From Roseburia porci (GTDB lineage: Bacteria; Bacillota; Clostridia; Lachnospirales; Lachnospiraceae), in contig NZ_VUNI01000001.1 of the NCBI RefSeq assembly GCF_009695765.1, forward strand, positions 62,001 through 126,000: a DNA stretch of 64,000 nt, given 5' to 3'. A program made the translations under genes and the position numbers. The notes under the pieces are model-generated. The model did no database searches. It was not told the DNA's origin and saw nothing but the letters and a program-made list of their open reading frames with translations. This document shows, one piece after another, positions 18,250 to 26,154 of this stretch. How positions within the stretch are numbered: position 1 is the stretch's first letter; every line of letters starts with the position of its first letter.

Positions 18250-19401
18250 TTAATGGATGTGTGATTTAACAGCCTGGCTGACAACTTCTGCAACGCGTGG
18301 ATCAAATGCTTCCGGCATAATGAAATCATCATTCAGTTCTTCATCAGATACGAGGTGGGCGAGTGCTTCTGCAGCAGCAAGCTTCATCTCTTCTGTAATC
18401 TGTGTAGCACGGCCTTCCAGAGCACCTTTGAAAATTCCAGGGAAAGCAATTACATTATTGACCTGATTTGGGAAATCACTGCGTCCGGTACCAACCACTC
18501 TTGCACCCGCAGCTTTTGCCACATCCGGCATGATTTCAGGAACCGGATTAGCCATTGCAAAAAGGATGGAATCCTTATTCATGGATGAAACCATTTCCGG
18601 AGTAACGATGTTCGGAGCGGAAACACCAACAAAAATATCTGCACCCTTTAATGCGTCTGCAAGTGTTCCTTTTTTATTGGAAAGATTGGTTACTTCCGTC
18701 ATCTTTTTCTGCATCCAGTTAAGACCAGGATAGTCTTTTCCGATGATTCCTTCACGATCACACATGGTTACATGCTGGAAACCATATGTCAGAAGAAGAC
18801 GTGTGATCGCAACACCGGCAGAGCCTGCGCCGTTTACAACAACCTTGCAGTCTTCCTTTTTCTTTCCGGTTACGCGAAGTCCGTTAATGATTCCGGCAAG
18901 AACAACAATTGCAGTACCATGCTGATCGTCATGGAATACCGGAATATCGAGCATTTCTTTCAGGCGTTCTTCAATTTCAAAACATCGTGGAGCCGAAATA
19001 TCTTCTAAGTTGATGCCGCCAAATCCAGGAGCTATATTTTTAACTGCGGCAATAATTTCTTCGGTATCCTGAGTATCAAGGCAGATCGGAACCGCATTTA
19101 CGTTACCAAACTCCTTAAAAAGGACACATTTGCCTTCCATGACCGGCATTGCAGCATAAGGTCCGATATTTCCAAGTCCGAGAACGGCACTTCCGTCGGA
19201 AACAACGGCAACCGTATTGGCTTTCCAGGTATAGGTATAAGCAGCTTCTTTATTCTCTGCAATTACTTTACATGGTTCAGCGACACCAGGGGTGTAAGCG
19301 ATTGCCAGATCTTCACGGCTGTTTACCTTTGATTTGGCAATTGTTTCAAGTTTTCCATTCCATTCTTTGTGACATTGTAAAGCTTTTTCTTTATTATCCA
19401 T
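18250..19401 (-). CDS. Malic enzyme, short bacterial form
   Basis: Oxidatively decarboxylates malate to pyruvate with NAD(P). The 383-residue protein has Tyr36 (AYTPGVAEPCK), Lys91 (MEGKCVLFKEF), metal ligands Glu133-Asp134 (INLEDISAPRCFEIE) and Asp159 (PVFHDDQHGTA), and a Rossmann GAGSAG at 191-196. The start is the ATG at 19401 with AGGAG upstream; an open frame reaching 19542 adds 47 non-family residues. It lacks the phosphotransacetylase-like extension of the long bacterial forms. It heads the minus-strand unit. Cofactor choice is not certain from sequence. Confidence 0.95.
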   Translation of the reverse strand: MDNKEKALQCHKEWNGKLETIAKSKVNSREDLAIAYTPGVAEPCKVIAENKEAAYTYTWKANTVAVVSDGSAVLGLGNIGPYAAMPVMEGKCVLFKEFGNVNAVPICLDTQDTEEIIAAVKNIAPGFGGINLEDISAPRCFEIEERLKEMLDIPVFHDDQHGTAIVVLAGIINGLRVTGKKKEDCKVVVNGAGSAGVAITRLLLTYGFQHVTMCDREGIIGKDYPGLNWMQKKMTEVTNLSNKKGTLADALKGADIFVGVSAPNIVTPEMVSSMNKDSILFAMANPVPEIMPDVAKAAGARVVGTGRSDFPNQVNNVIAFPGIFKGALEGRATQITEEMKLAAAEALAHLVSDEELNDDFIMPEAFDPRVAEVVSQAVKSHIH

Positions 19402-19431
19402 AGTGATTCTCCTGTCTGTATGATAAGTTCT

Positions 19432-19460
19432 ATGATACCATTTCAAATGAGACAAATCAA
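19432..19460 (-). promoter_or_regulatory. Sigma-A promoter of the malic enzyme unit
   Basis: On the minus strand TTGATT (19455-19460), 17-base spacer, TATCAT (19432-19437), about 30 bases before the start codon. Confidence 0.65.
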
Positions 19461-19477
19461 GATTGTGGAAAAAGGTG

Positions 19478-19506
19478 TTTTCAATTTCAAAGAACTGGTG
19501 TATAAT
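19478..19506 (+). promoter_or_regulatory. Sigma-A promoter of rho
   Basis: TTTTCA (19478-19483), 17-base spacer, TATAAT (19501-19506). The leader to the rho start is about 114 bases and holds a hairpin ATGTC-AATTCA-GACAT and a perfect 12-base palindrome (19599-19610) just before the AGGAG site. A long rho leader is compatible with rho controlling its own transcription. Confidence 0.7.
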
Positions 19507-19626
19507 AGAAAACCATAAGAATCCGAATGTCAATTCAGACATAGTATCCCATATATTTTATCAGAATATCAAGTTAAGAGATGAAAGAATAAAACAGGAT
19601 GATATATCATTTAACAGGAGATTGAA

Positions 19627-21000
19627 ATGAGAGAAAAATATGAAAGTCTTTCACTGGTTGTCCTGAGAGACCTTGCGAAAGCGCGCGGAATGAAAGGCAT
19701 ATCAGGCATGAAGAAATCAGAACTGGTGGAACGCATGCTGGAAGAGGACGAGAAGGAACTTGGACATGGCAGAGAGAATGGAAGAGAGAATACAAACTCT
19801 GCAAAACATAAGAATTTCTATGCGGCAAAAGAAAACACAGACAATGTGGTAAGGGAAGAGAATGCTTCTCTGGACAGTGGACAGATGGCGAACGGAATAC
19901 TGGAAGTAATGCCGGACGGATTTGGTTTTATCCGTTGTGAGAATTATCTTCCGGGAGAGAATGATGTTTACGTTGCACCATCGCAGATTCGCAGATTTAA
20001 TCTGAAGACCGGGGACATCATTTGTGGTAATACACGTGTGAAGAATCAGGGCGAGAAGTTTTCTGCTCTTTTATATGTGACAAGCGTAAATGGATATCCA
20101 CCTTCAGAGGCGCAGAAACGTGCAAACTTTGAAGATCTGACACCGATTTTCCCAAATGTCAGACTGCGTCTTGAAAGACCGGGTGGAAGCGTGGCAATGC
20201 GCGTTGTGGATCTGATCTCTCCGGTTGGCAAAGGACAGCGAGGCATGATTGTTTCCCAGCCGAAGGCAGGTAAGACGACACTTTTAAAAGAAATTGCAAG
20301 ATCAGTAAAACATAATAACCCGGAAATGCATCTGATCATCCTTCTGATCGATGAAAGACCGGAAGAAGTTACCGATATTAAGGAAGCTATTGAAGGAGAG
20401 AATGTTGAAGTAATCTATTCCACATTTGACGAACTCCCGGAGCATCATAAACGTGTTTCGGAAATGGTAATCGAGCGGGCGAAGAGACTGGTAGAGCACA
20501 AGAAAGATGTCATGATTCTTCTTGACAGTATTACCCGTCTTGCGAGAGCGTATAATCTGACGGTTCCACCAAGCGGAAGAACTTTATCCGGAGGACTTGA
20601 TCCGGCAGCACTTCATATGCCAAAGCGTTTTTTTGGTGCAGCACGTAATATGCGAGAGGGTGGAAGCCTTACGATTCTTGCGACAGCACTTGTGGATACC
20701 GGAAGCAAGATGGACGATGTTGTGTTTGAGGAATTTAAAGGAACCGGCAATATGGAACTTGTACTTGACCGTAAGCTCTCCGAGAAGCGTATTTTCCCTG
20801 CAGTAGATATTGTAAAATCCGGAACAAGAAGAGAAGATCTTTTGCTGGATGAAGACGAAAGAGCAGCAGTGGATAATATGCGTAAGGCGTTTAACGGTAT
20901 GCGGGCAGATGAAGCTGTGGAGAATATCTTAAATATGTTTGCTCACACGAGAAATAATGCCGAATTTATACAGATGGTACGCAAAAACAGAATCTTATAG
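19627..21000 (+). CDS. rho: Transcription termination factor Rho
   Basis: A hexameric RNA-dependent ATPase that ends transcription. The 457 residues contain an N-terminal Rho_N SAP-like domain (about 1-45), a short Asn/Glu-rich linker (45-85), the cold-shock RNA-binding domain with DGFGFIR (97-103), the Walker A motif PKAGKTT (212-218), Walker [15 protein letters not shown] and the R-loop region further on. The linker is short compared with the large inserts of actinobacterial Rho. It has its own promoter. Confidence 0.98.
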   Translation: MREKYESLSLVVLRDLAKARGMKGISGMKKSELVERMLEEDEKELGHGRENGRENTNSAKHKNFYAAKENTDNVVREENASLDSGQMANGILEVMPDGFGFIRCENYLPGENDVYVAPSQIRRFNLKTGDIICGNTRVKNQGEKFSALLYVTSVNGYPPSEAQKRANFEDLTPIFPNVRLRLERPGGSVAMRVVDLISPVGKGQRGMIVSQPKAGKTTLLKEIARSVKHNNPEMHLIILLIDERPEEVTDIKEAIEGENVEVIYSTFDELPEHHKRVSEMVIERAKRLVEHKKDVMILLDSITRLARAYNLTVPPSGRTLSGGLDPAALHMPKRFFGAARNMREGGSLTILATALVDTGSKMDDVVFEEFKGTGNMELVLDRKLSEKRIFPAVDIVKSGTRREDLLLDEDERAAVDNMRKAFNGMRADEAVENILNMFAHTRNNAEFIQMVRKNRIL

Positions 21001-21017
21001 AATTTTTCTATAAAGTA

Positions 21018-21046
21018 TTGCAATCGTGATATCTGTATGCTACAAT
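21018..21046 (+). promoter_or_regulatory. Sigma-A promoter of rpmE
   Basis: TTGCAA (21018-21023), 17-base spacer, TACAAT (21041-21046), just after the rho stop. Confidence 0.75.
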
Positions 21047-21052
21047 GAATAA

Positions 21053-21170
21053 GCTGTTTATCGGGATGTAAACGGACGAACGTGTCGTTCTTCGCAACAA
21101 GTATCATATGCGGATCGGGCATACGGGTATAGAAGAATGAAGCTGACAATAAAACGATAAGAACATAGAA
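21053..21170 (+). promoter_or_regulatory. Candidate structured 5' leader of rpmE (L31)
   Basis: A leader of about 130 bases precedes a 68-codon gene. It contains two short hairpins, GAACG-TGT-CGTTC (21078-21090) and TATGC-GGATCGG-GCATA (21107-21123). L31 autoregulatory leader RNAs are known in several phyla. Whether this one matches a described family cannot be decided by eye. Confidence 0.35.
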
Positions 21171-21182
21171 GAGGTGAAAATC

Positions 21183-21389
21183 ATGAGAGAAGGAATCCAT
21201 CCAGATTATTATCAGGCAACTGTAACTTGCAACTGTGGTAACACATTTGTAACAGGATCTACAAAGGAAGATATCCACGTAGAAATCTGTTCTAAATGCC
21301 ATCCATTCTATACTGGACAGCAGAAAGCTAACCAGGCTCGTGGACGTATCGAACAGTTCAACAAGAAATATGGTATGAAACAGAACTAA
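21183..21389 (+). CDS. rpmE: 50S ribosomal protein L31, zinc-binding type
   Basis: The 68-residue protein begins [10 protein letters not shown] and has the zinc-binding cysteines of the C+ form (TVTCNCGNT and [12 protein letters not shown]). The ATG at 21183 has GAGGTG six bases before it; an in-frame GTG at 21174 lies in that site and would add three residues. It is monocistronic, between its own promoter and a terminator. Confidence 0.97.
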   Translation: MREGIHPDYYQATVTCNCGNTFVTGSTKEDIHVEICSKCHPFYTGQQKANQARGRIEQFNKKYGMKQN

Positions 21390-21408
21390 TTTTTTTAGTA
21401 GTACAGAT

Positions 21409-21441
21409 AAAGGTTGAGGTTGCGAAATCTCAACCTTTTTT
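21409..21441 (+). terminator. Intrinsic terminator of rpmE
   Basis: A 10-bp stem (AAAGGTTGAG 21409-21418 with CTCAACCTTT 21429-21438), 10-base loop, then a T run. Confidence 0.88.
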
Positions 21442-21460
21442 AACGAAGAGGGAAATTTAT

Positions 21461-22372
21461 ATGAGGTATTCGGGAGTTGGCGGTCAGGCTGTCATGGAAG
21501 GCGTTATGATGAAGAATCAGGAAAAGTACGCCGTGGCTGTACGAAAGCCGGATCAGGAGATTACAATAAAAGTCTCCGAATATAAGGGAATTATCCAGAA
21601 TAAGAAAATACGTAATCTCCCAATTGTAAGGGGAGTACTTAGTTTTATAGAGTCATTGTATCTTGGTATGAGCACACTGACATATTCTGCTTCTTTCTTT
21701 GAAGAGGAAGAAGAGGGAAAAGCTCCAAAAGAGAAAACGAAAAAGGATGAGAAAAAAGATGCTGCTGTCATGGGTGGAACAGTTGTATTTTCCATTGTAT
21801 TAGCACTTGCAATCTTTTTTGTGCTTCCATATTATCTTTCGGGAATATTTGGCAGGATGATTGAGTCATCAGCAATATTAGCATTGATCGAAGGGATTAT
21901 CCGTCTTGTGATTTTTATTGGTTATATTGCGCTCATTTCTCTGATGCCGGATATTAAACGGGTATTTATGTATCATGGTGCAGAACATAAATGTATTAAC
22001 TGCATTGAACATGGCATGGAACTTAACGTTGAGAATGTAAGAAAAAGCTCCAAGCTGCATAAACGTTGCGGAACAAGTTTTCTGCTTATCGTTATGCTGA
22101 TCAGTATCTTTTTCTTTATGTTTATCCAGGTGGATTCCAGGGTATTGAAACTGGTGCTCAGACTGGTGCTGATTCCTGTGATTGCGGGAGTGTCTTATGA
22201 ATTTATCCGTCTGGCAGGAAGATATGATAACTGGTTTGTAAATGCACTTAGCCAGCCGGGACTCTGGATGCAGGGATTAACGACAAAAGAGCCGGACGAT
22301 GAGATGATTGAAGTTGGAATTGCTTCGGTAGAGGCAGTATTTGACTGGAGAGCATGGCAGAAGGAAGCGTAA
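21461..22372 (+). CDS. DUF1385 membrane protein (YqhQ-like)
   Basis: A 303-residue membrane protein of the DUF1385 family. It starts with GVGGQAVMEGVMMKN, a diagnostic stretch, and has about four hydrophobic spans (around 105-125, 137-160, 205-225, 227-245). Between spans lies YHGAEHKCINCIEHG, whose His and Cys residues could bind a metal, and KRCGTSFLL follows. A charged cytoplasmic loop (EEEEEGKAPKEKTKKDEKK) precedes the first span. The stop is one base before the prmC start, so it is co-translated with the release-factor genes. The function is unknown. Confidence 0.88.
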   Translation: MRYSGVGGQAVMEGVMMKNQEKYAVAVRKPDQEITIKVSEYKGIIQNKKIRNLPIVRGVLSFIESLYLGMSTLTYSASFFEEEEEGKAPKEKTKKDEKKDAAVMGGTVVFSIVLALAIFFVLPYYLSGIFGRMIESSAILALIEGIIRLVIFIGYIALISLMPDIKRVFMYHGAEHKCINCIEHGMELNVENVRKSSKLHKRCGTSFLLIVMLISIFFFMFIQVDSRVLKLVLRLVLIPVIAGVSYEFIRLAGRYDNWFVNALSQPGLWMQGLTTKEPDDEMIEVGIASVEAVFDWRAWQKEA

Positions 22373-22373
22373 T

Positions 22374-23201
22374 ATGACTTATTGTGAGGCAGTGGCTGCA
22401 GGTGAAAAAATATTAAATAATGTAGGAATATCGGATCCCAGAATTGATTCATGGCTGCTTCTTGAGATGGCATGCAAGATTGACCGTAATTTTTATTACA
22501 TGCATATGGATGAAGAGATGACATCCGAGCAGATCGAAGAATTCAAATCTCTGCTGAAAAAAAGAGGGGAACACATTCCGCTTCAGTATATTACCGGAGA
22601 ACAGGAATTTATGGGACTTACTTTTCATGTGAATTCCCATGTGCTGATTCCAAGACAGGACACAGAGACACTGGTAGAAGAAGCATTAAAACTTGTAAAG
22701 CCGGGAATGAAGATTATGGATATGTGCACCGGTTCCGGCTGCATTCTGATCAGCATTTTGAAAAATGCGAAAGATACAAGCGGATGTGGATTTGATATTT
22801 CCAAACAGGCAATTAACGTGGCTAAGGAAAATGCAAAACTGAATGAAGTGGTTGCTGATTTTGAGAAGAGTGATCTGTTTGAACATGTGACGGAACGGTA
22901 TGATATGATCGTGTCGAATCCGCCGTATATCAAAACGGATGAGATCGTAAAACTGATGCCTGAGGTATCTGAATTTGAGCCGGTTCAGGCATTGGATGGG
23001 AAAGAGGACGGATTGTTTTTCTACAGGAAGATCATCAAAGAATGCCGGGATTATCTGAACCCGGGAGGATACGTACTCTTTGAGATCGGATATGACCAGG
23101 GTGAGGATGTTTCCGAAATGATGAAATATGCAGGATTTTTAAATGTACATGTGGTAAAAGACTTAGCTCGTAATGACCGTGTCGTAATTGGAATGTTGTA
23201 G
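22374..23201 (+). CDS. prmC: Release factor glutamine methyltransferase PrmC
   Basis: Methylates the glutamine of the GGQ motif in peptide release factors using SAM. The 275-residue protein has the N-terminal helical substrate-binding domain with PLQYITGEQEFMGL, a Rossmann SAM motif (IMDMCTGSGCILISI) and the catalytic NPPY in IVSNPPYIKTDE. The start ATG 22374 follows AAGGAAG; a longer reading from 22341 overlaps the upstream gene. It directly precedes its substrate gene prfA. Confidence 0.97.
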   Translation: MTYCEAVAAGEKILNNVGISDPRIDSWLLLEMACKIDRNFYYMHMDEEMTSEQIEEFKSLLKKRGEHIPLQYITGEQEFMGLTFHVNSHVLIPRQDTETLVEEALKLVKPGMKIMDMCTGSGCILISILKNAKDTSGCGFDISKQAINVAKENAKLNEVVADFEKSDLFEHVTERYDMIVSNPPYIKTDEIVKLMPEVSEFEPVQALDGKEDGLFFYRKIIKECRDYLNPGGYVLFEIGYDQGEDVSEMMKYAGFLNVHVVKDLARNDRVVIGML

Positions 23202-23265
23202 CACTGCTGCGCAGAATTTCAATGGATAAAACGACTAAGAAGCTGATCAAGAAAGAGGTAAGAGA

Positions 23266-24342
23266 ATGTTTGATAAATTAGATGATACTTTACGTCACTA
23301 TGAAGAATTGATGAATACATTAAGTGAGCCGGATGTTGCGAATGACGCAGCACGTTTCCGCAAGCTTATGAAAGAGCAGAGTGATCTTGCTCCAATCGTA
23401 GAAACCTATAAAGAATACAAACAGTGCAAGCAGAATATTGAAGATTCCCTTGCAATGTTAAAGGAAGAATCCGATGAGGAAATGAGAGAACTTGCCAAAG
23501 AAGAACTGAATGATTCGAAAGCACGTCTGGAAGAATTGGAGAACAAACTGAAGATCCTGTTACTTCCAAAAGACCCGAATGATGACAAGAACGTTATCGT
23601 TGAGATCCGTGCCGGTGCAGGTGGAGATGAGGCAGCGCTTTTTGCTGCTGAGATTTACCGCATGTATATCCATTATGCGGAGAGCCAGAAGTGGAAGATT
23701 GAAACTCTTGAGATGGAAGAGATCGGGATCGGTGGAATGAAGTCCGTAAACTTTATGCTTTCCGGACCGAGTGTGTATTCCAAGATGAAATACGAATCCG
23801 GGGTACATCGCGTACAGCGAGTACCGGAGACAGAATCTGCAGGACGTATCCATACTTCAACAATCACAGTTGCAGTTATGCCGGAGGCAGAAGATGTCGA
23901 TGTTAAGATTGAGGATAAAGACATCCGAATCGATGTTATGAGAGCTTCCGGAAATGGTGGACAGTGTGTCAATACAACAGACTCTGCAGTTCGTCTGACC
24001 CATTATCCAACTGGTATTGTAATTTACAGCCAGACGGAGAAATCACAGATCCAGAATAAGGAAAAGGCATTCGCTTTACTGCGTACCAAGCTGTATGATC
24101 TGGAGTTACAGAAGAAACAGGATGCAGAGTCTGCAGCAAGAAGAAGTCAGATCGGTACCGGAGATCGTTCCGAGAAGATCCGTACCTATAACTTCCCGCA
24201 GGGACGTGTTACGGATCACCGTATCAACCTTACGCTGTATAAACTGGACAAGATCATGAATGGAGACATTCAGGAGATCATTGATGCATGTATTGCAGCC
24301 GACCAGGCGAAGAAACTTGCAAATATGCAGGATGAAGGCTAA
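23266..24342 (+). CDS. prfA: Peptide chain release factor 1
   Basis: Recognises UAA and UAG and triggers peptidyl-tRNA hydrolysis. The 358-residue protein has the catalytic GGQ at 231-233 ([10 protein letters not shown]), the target of PrmC, and the codon-recognition PxT motif as PET in [14 protein letters not shown]. The N-terminal helical domain starts [15 protein letters not shown]. An AAAGAGG site precedes ATG 23266, and a terminator follows. Confidence 0.98.
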   Translation: MFDKLDDTLRHYEELMNTLSEPDVANDAARFRKLMKEQSDLAPIVETYKEYKQCKQNIEDSLAMLKEESDEEMRELAKEELNDSKARLEELENKLKILLLPKDPNDDKNVIVEIRAGAGGDEAALFAAEIYRMYIHYAESQKWKIETLEMEEIGIGGMKSVNFMLSGPSVYSKMKYESGVHRVQRVPETESAGRIHTSTITVAVMPEAEDVDVKIEDKDIRIDVMRASGNGGQCVNTTDSAVRLTHYPTGIVIYSQTEKSQIQNKEKAFALLRTKLYDLELQKKQDAESAARRSQIGTGDRSEKIRTYNFPQGRVTDHRINLTLYKLDKIMNGDIQEIIDACIAADQAKKLANMQDEG

Positions 24343-24347
24343 AACCT

Positions 24348-24384
24348 ACACGGTCTTTGACATAGTCAAAAGACCGTGTTTTTT
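24348..24384 (+). terminator. Intrinsic terminator of prfA
   Basis: Arms ACACGGTCTTTGAC (24348-24361) and GTCAAAAGACCGTGT (24365-24379) pair with one bulged base, followed by a T run. It begins five bases after the prfA stop. Confidence 0.9.
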
Positions 24385-24466
24385 GTTTGGATGTATGCAT
24401 AGACCTATAGAAAGTATTTTAAAAACCTCAACTGTTGATTGACTATGTTTTTTATAAATAAAAAGA

Positions 24467-24504
24467 GTTAAAAAGAATATAATTATGGTATAATTAGACC
24501 ATAA
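24467..24504 (+). promoter_or_regulatory. Promoter and operator of the toxin-antitoxin pair
   Basis: GTTAAA (24467-24472), 16-base spacer, TATAAT (24489-24494). A perfect dyad TTATGGT (24483-24489), 8-base centre, ACCATAA (24498-24504) spans the -10 box and start site. Phd/YefM antitoxins bind palindromes over their own promoter, so this is the likely autorepression site. The surrounding 140 bases are notably AT-rich. Confidence 0.6.
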
Positions 24505-24521
24505 ACAAGGAGGTGTATGTT

Positions 24522-24782
24522 ATGCCACAAATAATTCCAATTAAAGACTTGAAGAATACATCGGAGATATCTGATATGTGCCATAGGGCAGAGGAACCAA
24601 TTTATGTTACGAAAAATGGCTATGGCGATATGGTAATTATGAGCATGGAGATTTATGAGTCAACCATGAGACAGATTGCCATGTACAGAGACATAGAGAT
24701 ATCTGAAAAGCAGATAGAGGCAGGACAGGTAAAGGATGCCAGAACAGCGCTTAGAGAAACGAGGGCAAAGTATGGCTTATAA
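24522..24782 (+). CDS. Antitoxin, Phd/YefM family
   Basis: An 86-residue antitoxin of a type II pair. The N-terminal part (IIPIKDLKNTSEISDMCHRAEEPIYVTKNGYGDMVIMSMEIYES) is the Phd/YefM dimerisation and DNA-binding fold; the C-terminal 35 residues are the charged tail that should wrap the toxin. ATG 24522 follows AAGGAGGTG. It overlaps the toxin gene by 11 bases. It probably represses its own promoter through the dyad at 24483-24504. Confidence 0.9.
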   Translation: MPQIIPIKDLKNTSEISDMCHRAEEPIYVTKNGYGDMVIMSMEIYESTMRQIAMYRDIEISEKQIEAGQVKDARTALRETRAKYGL

Positions 24783-25077
24783 ATTAAATGTCACAGAGCA
24801 TGCCGATGAATTGCTTGATAATTTGGTGTATCATTTGATTTATCGCTTAAAGAATAAACAGGCAGCGAAGCATCTGTTAGATAGTATTGATGTAATCTAT
24901 GACAGGCTGGAGGTCCATCCTTTTCAGTTTCCCGAATGCAGAGATGCATATTTTGCTAAGAAAGGATATCGTGAGGCAGTTGTGCCACAGATGAATTATA
25001 TTATCATTTTTGATGTGAGGGCAGATGTAGTAAATGTAGTTGGTATTTTTCATCAGTTAGAGAATTATCCAAAATAA
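24772..25077 (+). CDS. Toxin, RelE/ParE family
   Basis: A 101-residue RelE/ParE superfamily protein: YKLNVTEHADELLDNLVYHLIYRLKN at the N-terminus, then FQFPECRDAYFAKKGYREAVVPQMNYIIIFDV with the usual central strands, and VNVVGIFHQLENYPK at the end. The start ATG 24772 overlaps the antitoxin; a longer frame from 24736 is not needed. Whether it cuts mRNA (RelE-like) or hits gyrase (ParE-like) cannot be told; the ending HQLENY is RelE/ParE-like in general. The pair is an island between prfA and the next operon. Confidence 0.88.
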   Translation: MAYKLNVTEHADELLDNLVYHLIYRLKNKQAAKHLLDSIDVIYDRLEVHPFQFPECRDAYFAKKGYREAVVPQMNYIIIFDVRADVVNVVGIFHQLENYPK

Positions 25078-25100
25078 ACTGTAATATGGTTGGGGAGCTC

Positions 25101-25131
25101 AGAGTCAGTCGAAAGGCTGGCTCTAATTTTT
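25101..25131 (+). terminator. Intrinsic terminator of the toxin-antitoxin pair
   Basis: A 10-bp stem with two G-U pairs (25101-25110 and 25115-25124), a GAAA tetraloop, then AATTTTT. Confidence 0.8.
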
Positions 25132-25135
25132 AATA

Positions 25136-25164
25136 TTGGAAAATTGGGAGGAAGATAGTAAAAT
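25136..25164 (+). promoter_or_regulatory. Sigma-A promoter of the flavoprotein reductase gene
   Basis: TTGGAA (25136-25141), 17-base spacer, TAAAAT (25159-25164), between the terminator and the gene start. Confidence 0.6.
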
Positions 25165-25212
25165 AAAGCAGAGATCAGAGAAAGATGACAAAAAGAATTG
25201 GAGAGAATATAG

Positions 25213-26058
25213 ATGTTAGATTGTATTATCATTGGAACCGGGCCGGCGGGATTGTCGGCTGCCCTAAATTTAAAAACATATCAGAAGGATTTTGTATGGT
25301 TTGGTGCAAAAACACTGAGTGATAAAGTGGCAAAGGCAGAAAAAATTACGAATTATCCGGGATTTCCGGAAATCAGTGGGAAAGACCTTTTAAAAAGATT
25401 TGAAGAACATATAGAAGCCGCTGGATTAGAGATCACGGAGAAGACCGTGACAAATGTAATGCATGCCGGCGATTATTATATGGTGTTGGCAGACAATCAG
25501 ATCTACCAGACAAAAACATTGATCCTTGCAACAGGAGTCATGACAGCAAAATTGTTAGAGGGAGAGCAGGAACTGCTTGGAAGAGGAGTCAGCTATTGTG
25601 CAACCTGTGATGGAAGGCTTTATGAAGGAAAGAAGATTGCAGTGCTATGTAATGCACCAAAATTCGAACATGAAGTGGAATTTCTTGCGGATCTTGCTTC
25701 CGAAGTATTATATTTCCCAACATTTGAAAGCAATATAGAAAAAGAAAATGTTACCATCTGTAAGGACATGCCAAAGGCAGTCTGTGGAGAAGAATATGTG
25801 GAGCAGATCCGTTTGACAAGCGGAAAAACAGTAGACGTGGATGGTATTTTCTGTCTGAGAAATGCAATTGCGCCTGCAACGCTTGTTCCGGGATTGGAGA
25901 TTGCAGATGGTTATATTGTGACAGATCGTCAGATGGCAACGAATCTTCCGGGATGTTATGCGGCCGGAGACTGCACGGGAAGACCATATCAGTATACCAA
26001 AGCAGCAGGTGAGGGGAATGTTGCTGCACACAGTGTTGTTTCTTATCTTGCAGAATAA
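25213..26058 (+). CDS. Thioredoxin-reductase-like flavoprotein lacking the NADPH motif (FFTR type)
   Basis: A 281-residue flavoprotein with a thioredoxin-reductase layout: FAD-binding GTGPAGLSAA (9-18), redox-active CATCD (Cys129, Cys132) and the C-terminal FAD motif GCYAAGDCTGRPYQ. The second Rossmann site, where NADPH-dependent enzymes carry GGGxSA and an Arg-rich loop, reads IAVLCNAPKFEHEVEFLADL and has no glycine motif. The protein is also about 30 residues shorter than typical TrxB. This matches the clostridial ferredoxin-dependent flavin thioredoxin reductases, so reduced ferredoxin rather than NADPH is the likely donor. No thioredoxin gene is adjacent. Confidence 0.85.
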   Translation: MLDCIIIGTGPAGLSAALNLKTYQKDFVWFGAKTLSDKVAKAEKITNYPGFPEISGKDLLKRFEEHIEAAGLEITEKTVTNVMHAGDYYMVLADNQIYQTKTLILATGVMTAKLLEGEQELLGRGVSYCATCDGRLYEGKKIAVLCNAPKFEHEVEFLADLASEVLYFPTFESNIEKENVTICKDMPKAVCGEEYVEQIRLTSGKTVDVDGIFCLRNAIAPATLVPGLEIADGYIVTDRQMATNLPGCYAAGDCTGRPYQYTKAAGEGNVAAHSVVSYLAE

Positions 26059-26154
26059 ATACCTGTTTCATAAAGTTGCAATGCGGCAACCGGTTTGTTA
26101 TGATATAGAAGCAAAAAATACAGAAATTTGAGAATTTCAGATGGAGGTAAGAGT

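Noticed and set aside
23800-23850. RF1 codon-recognition motif PET instead of PAT
   Set aside because: The PxT pattern is kept and the middle residue varies in Firmicutes, so it does not suggest altered stop-codon reading.
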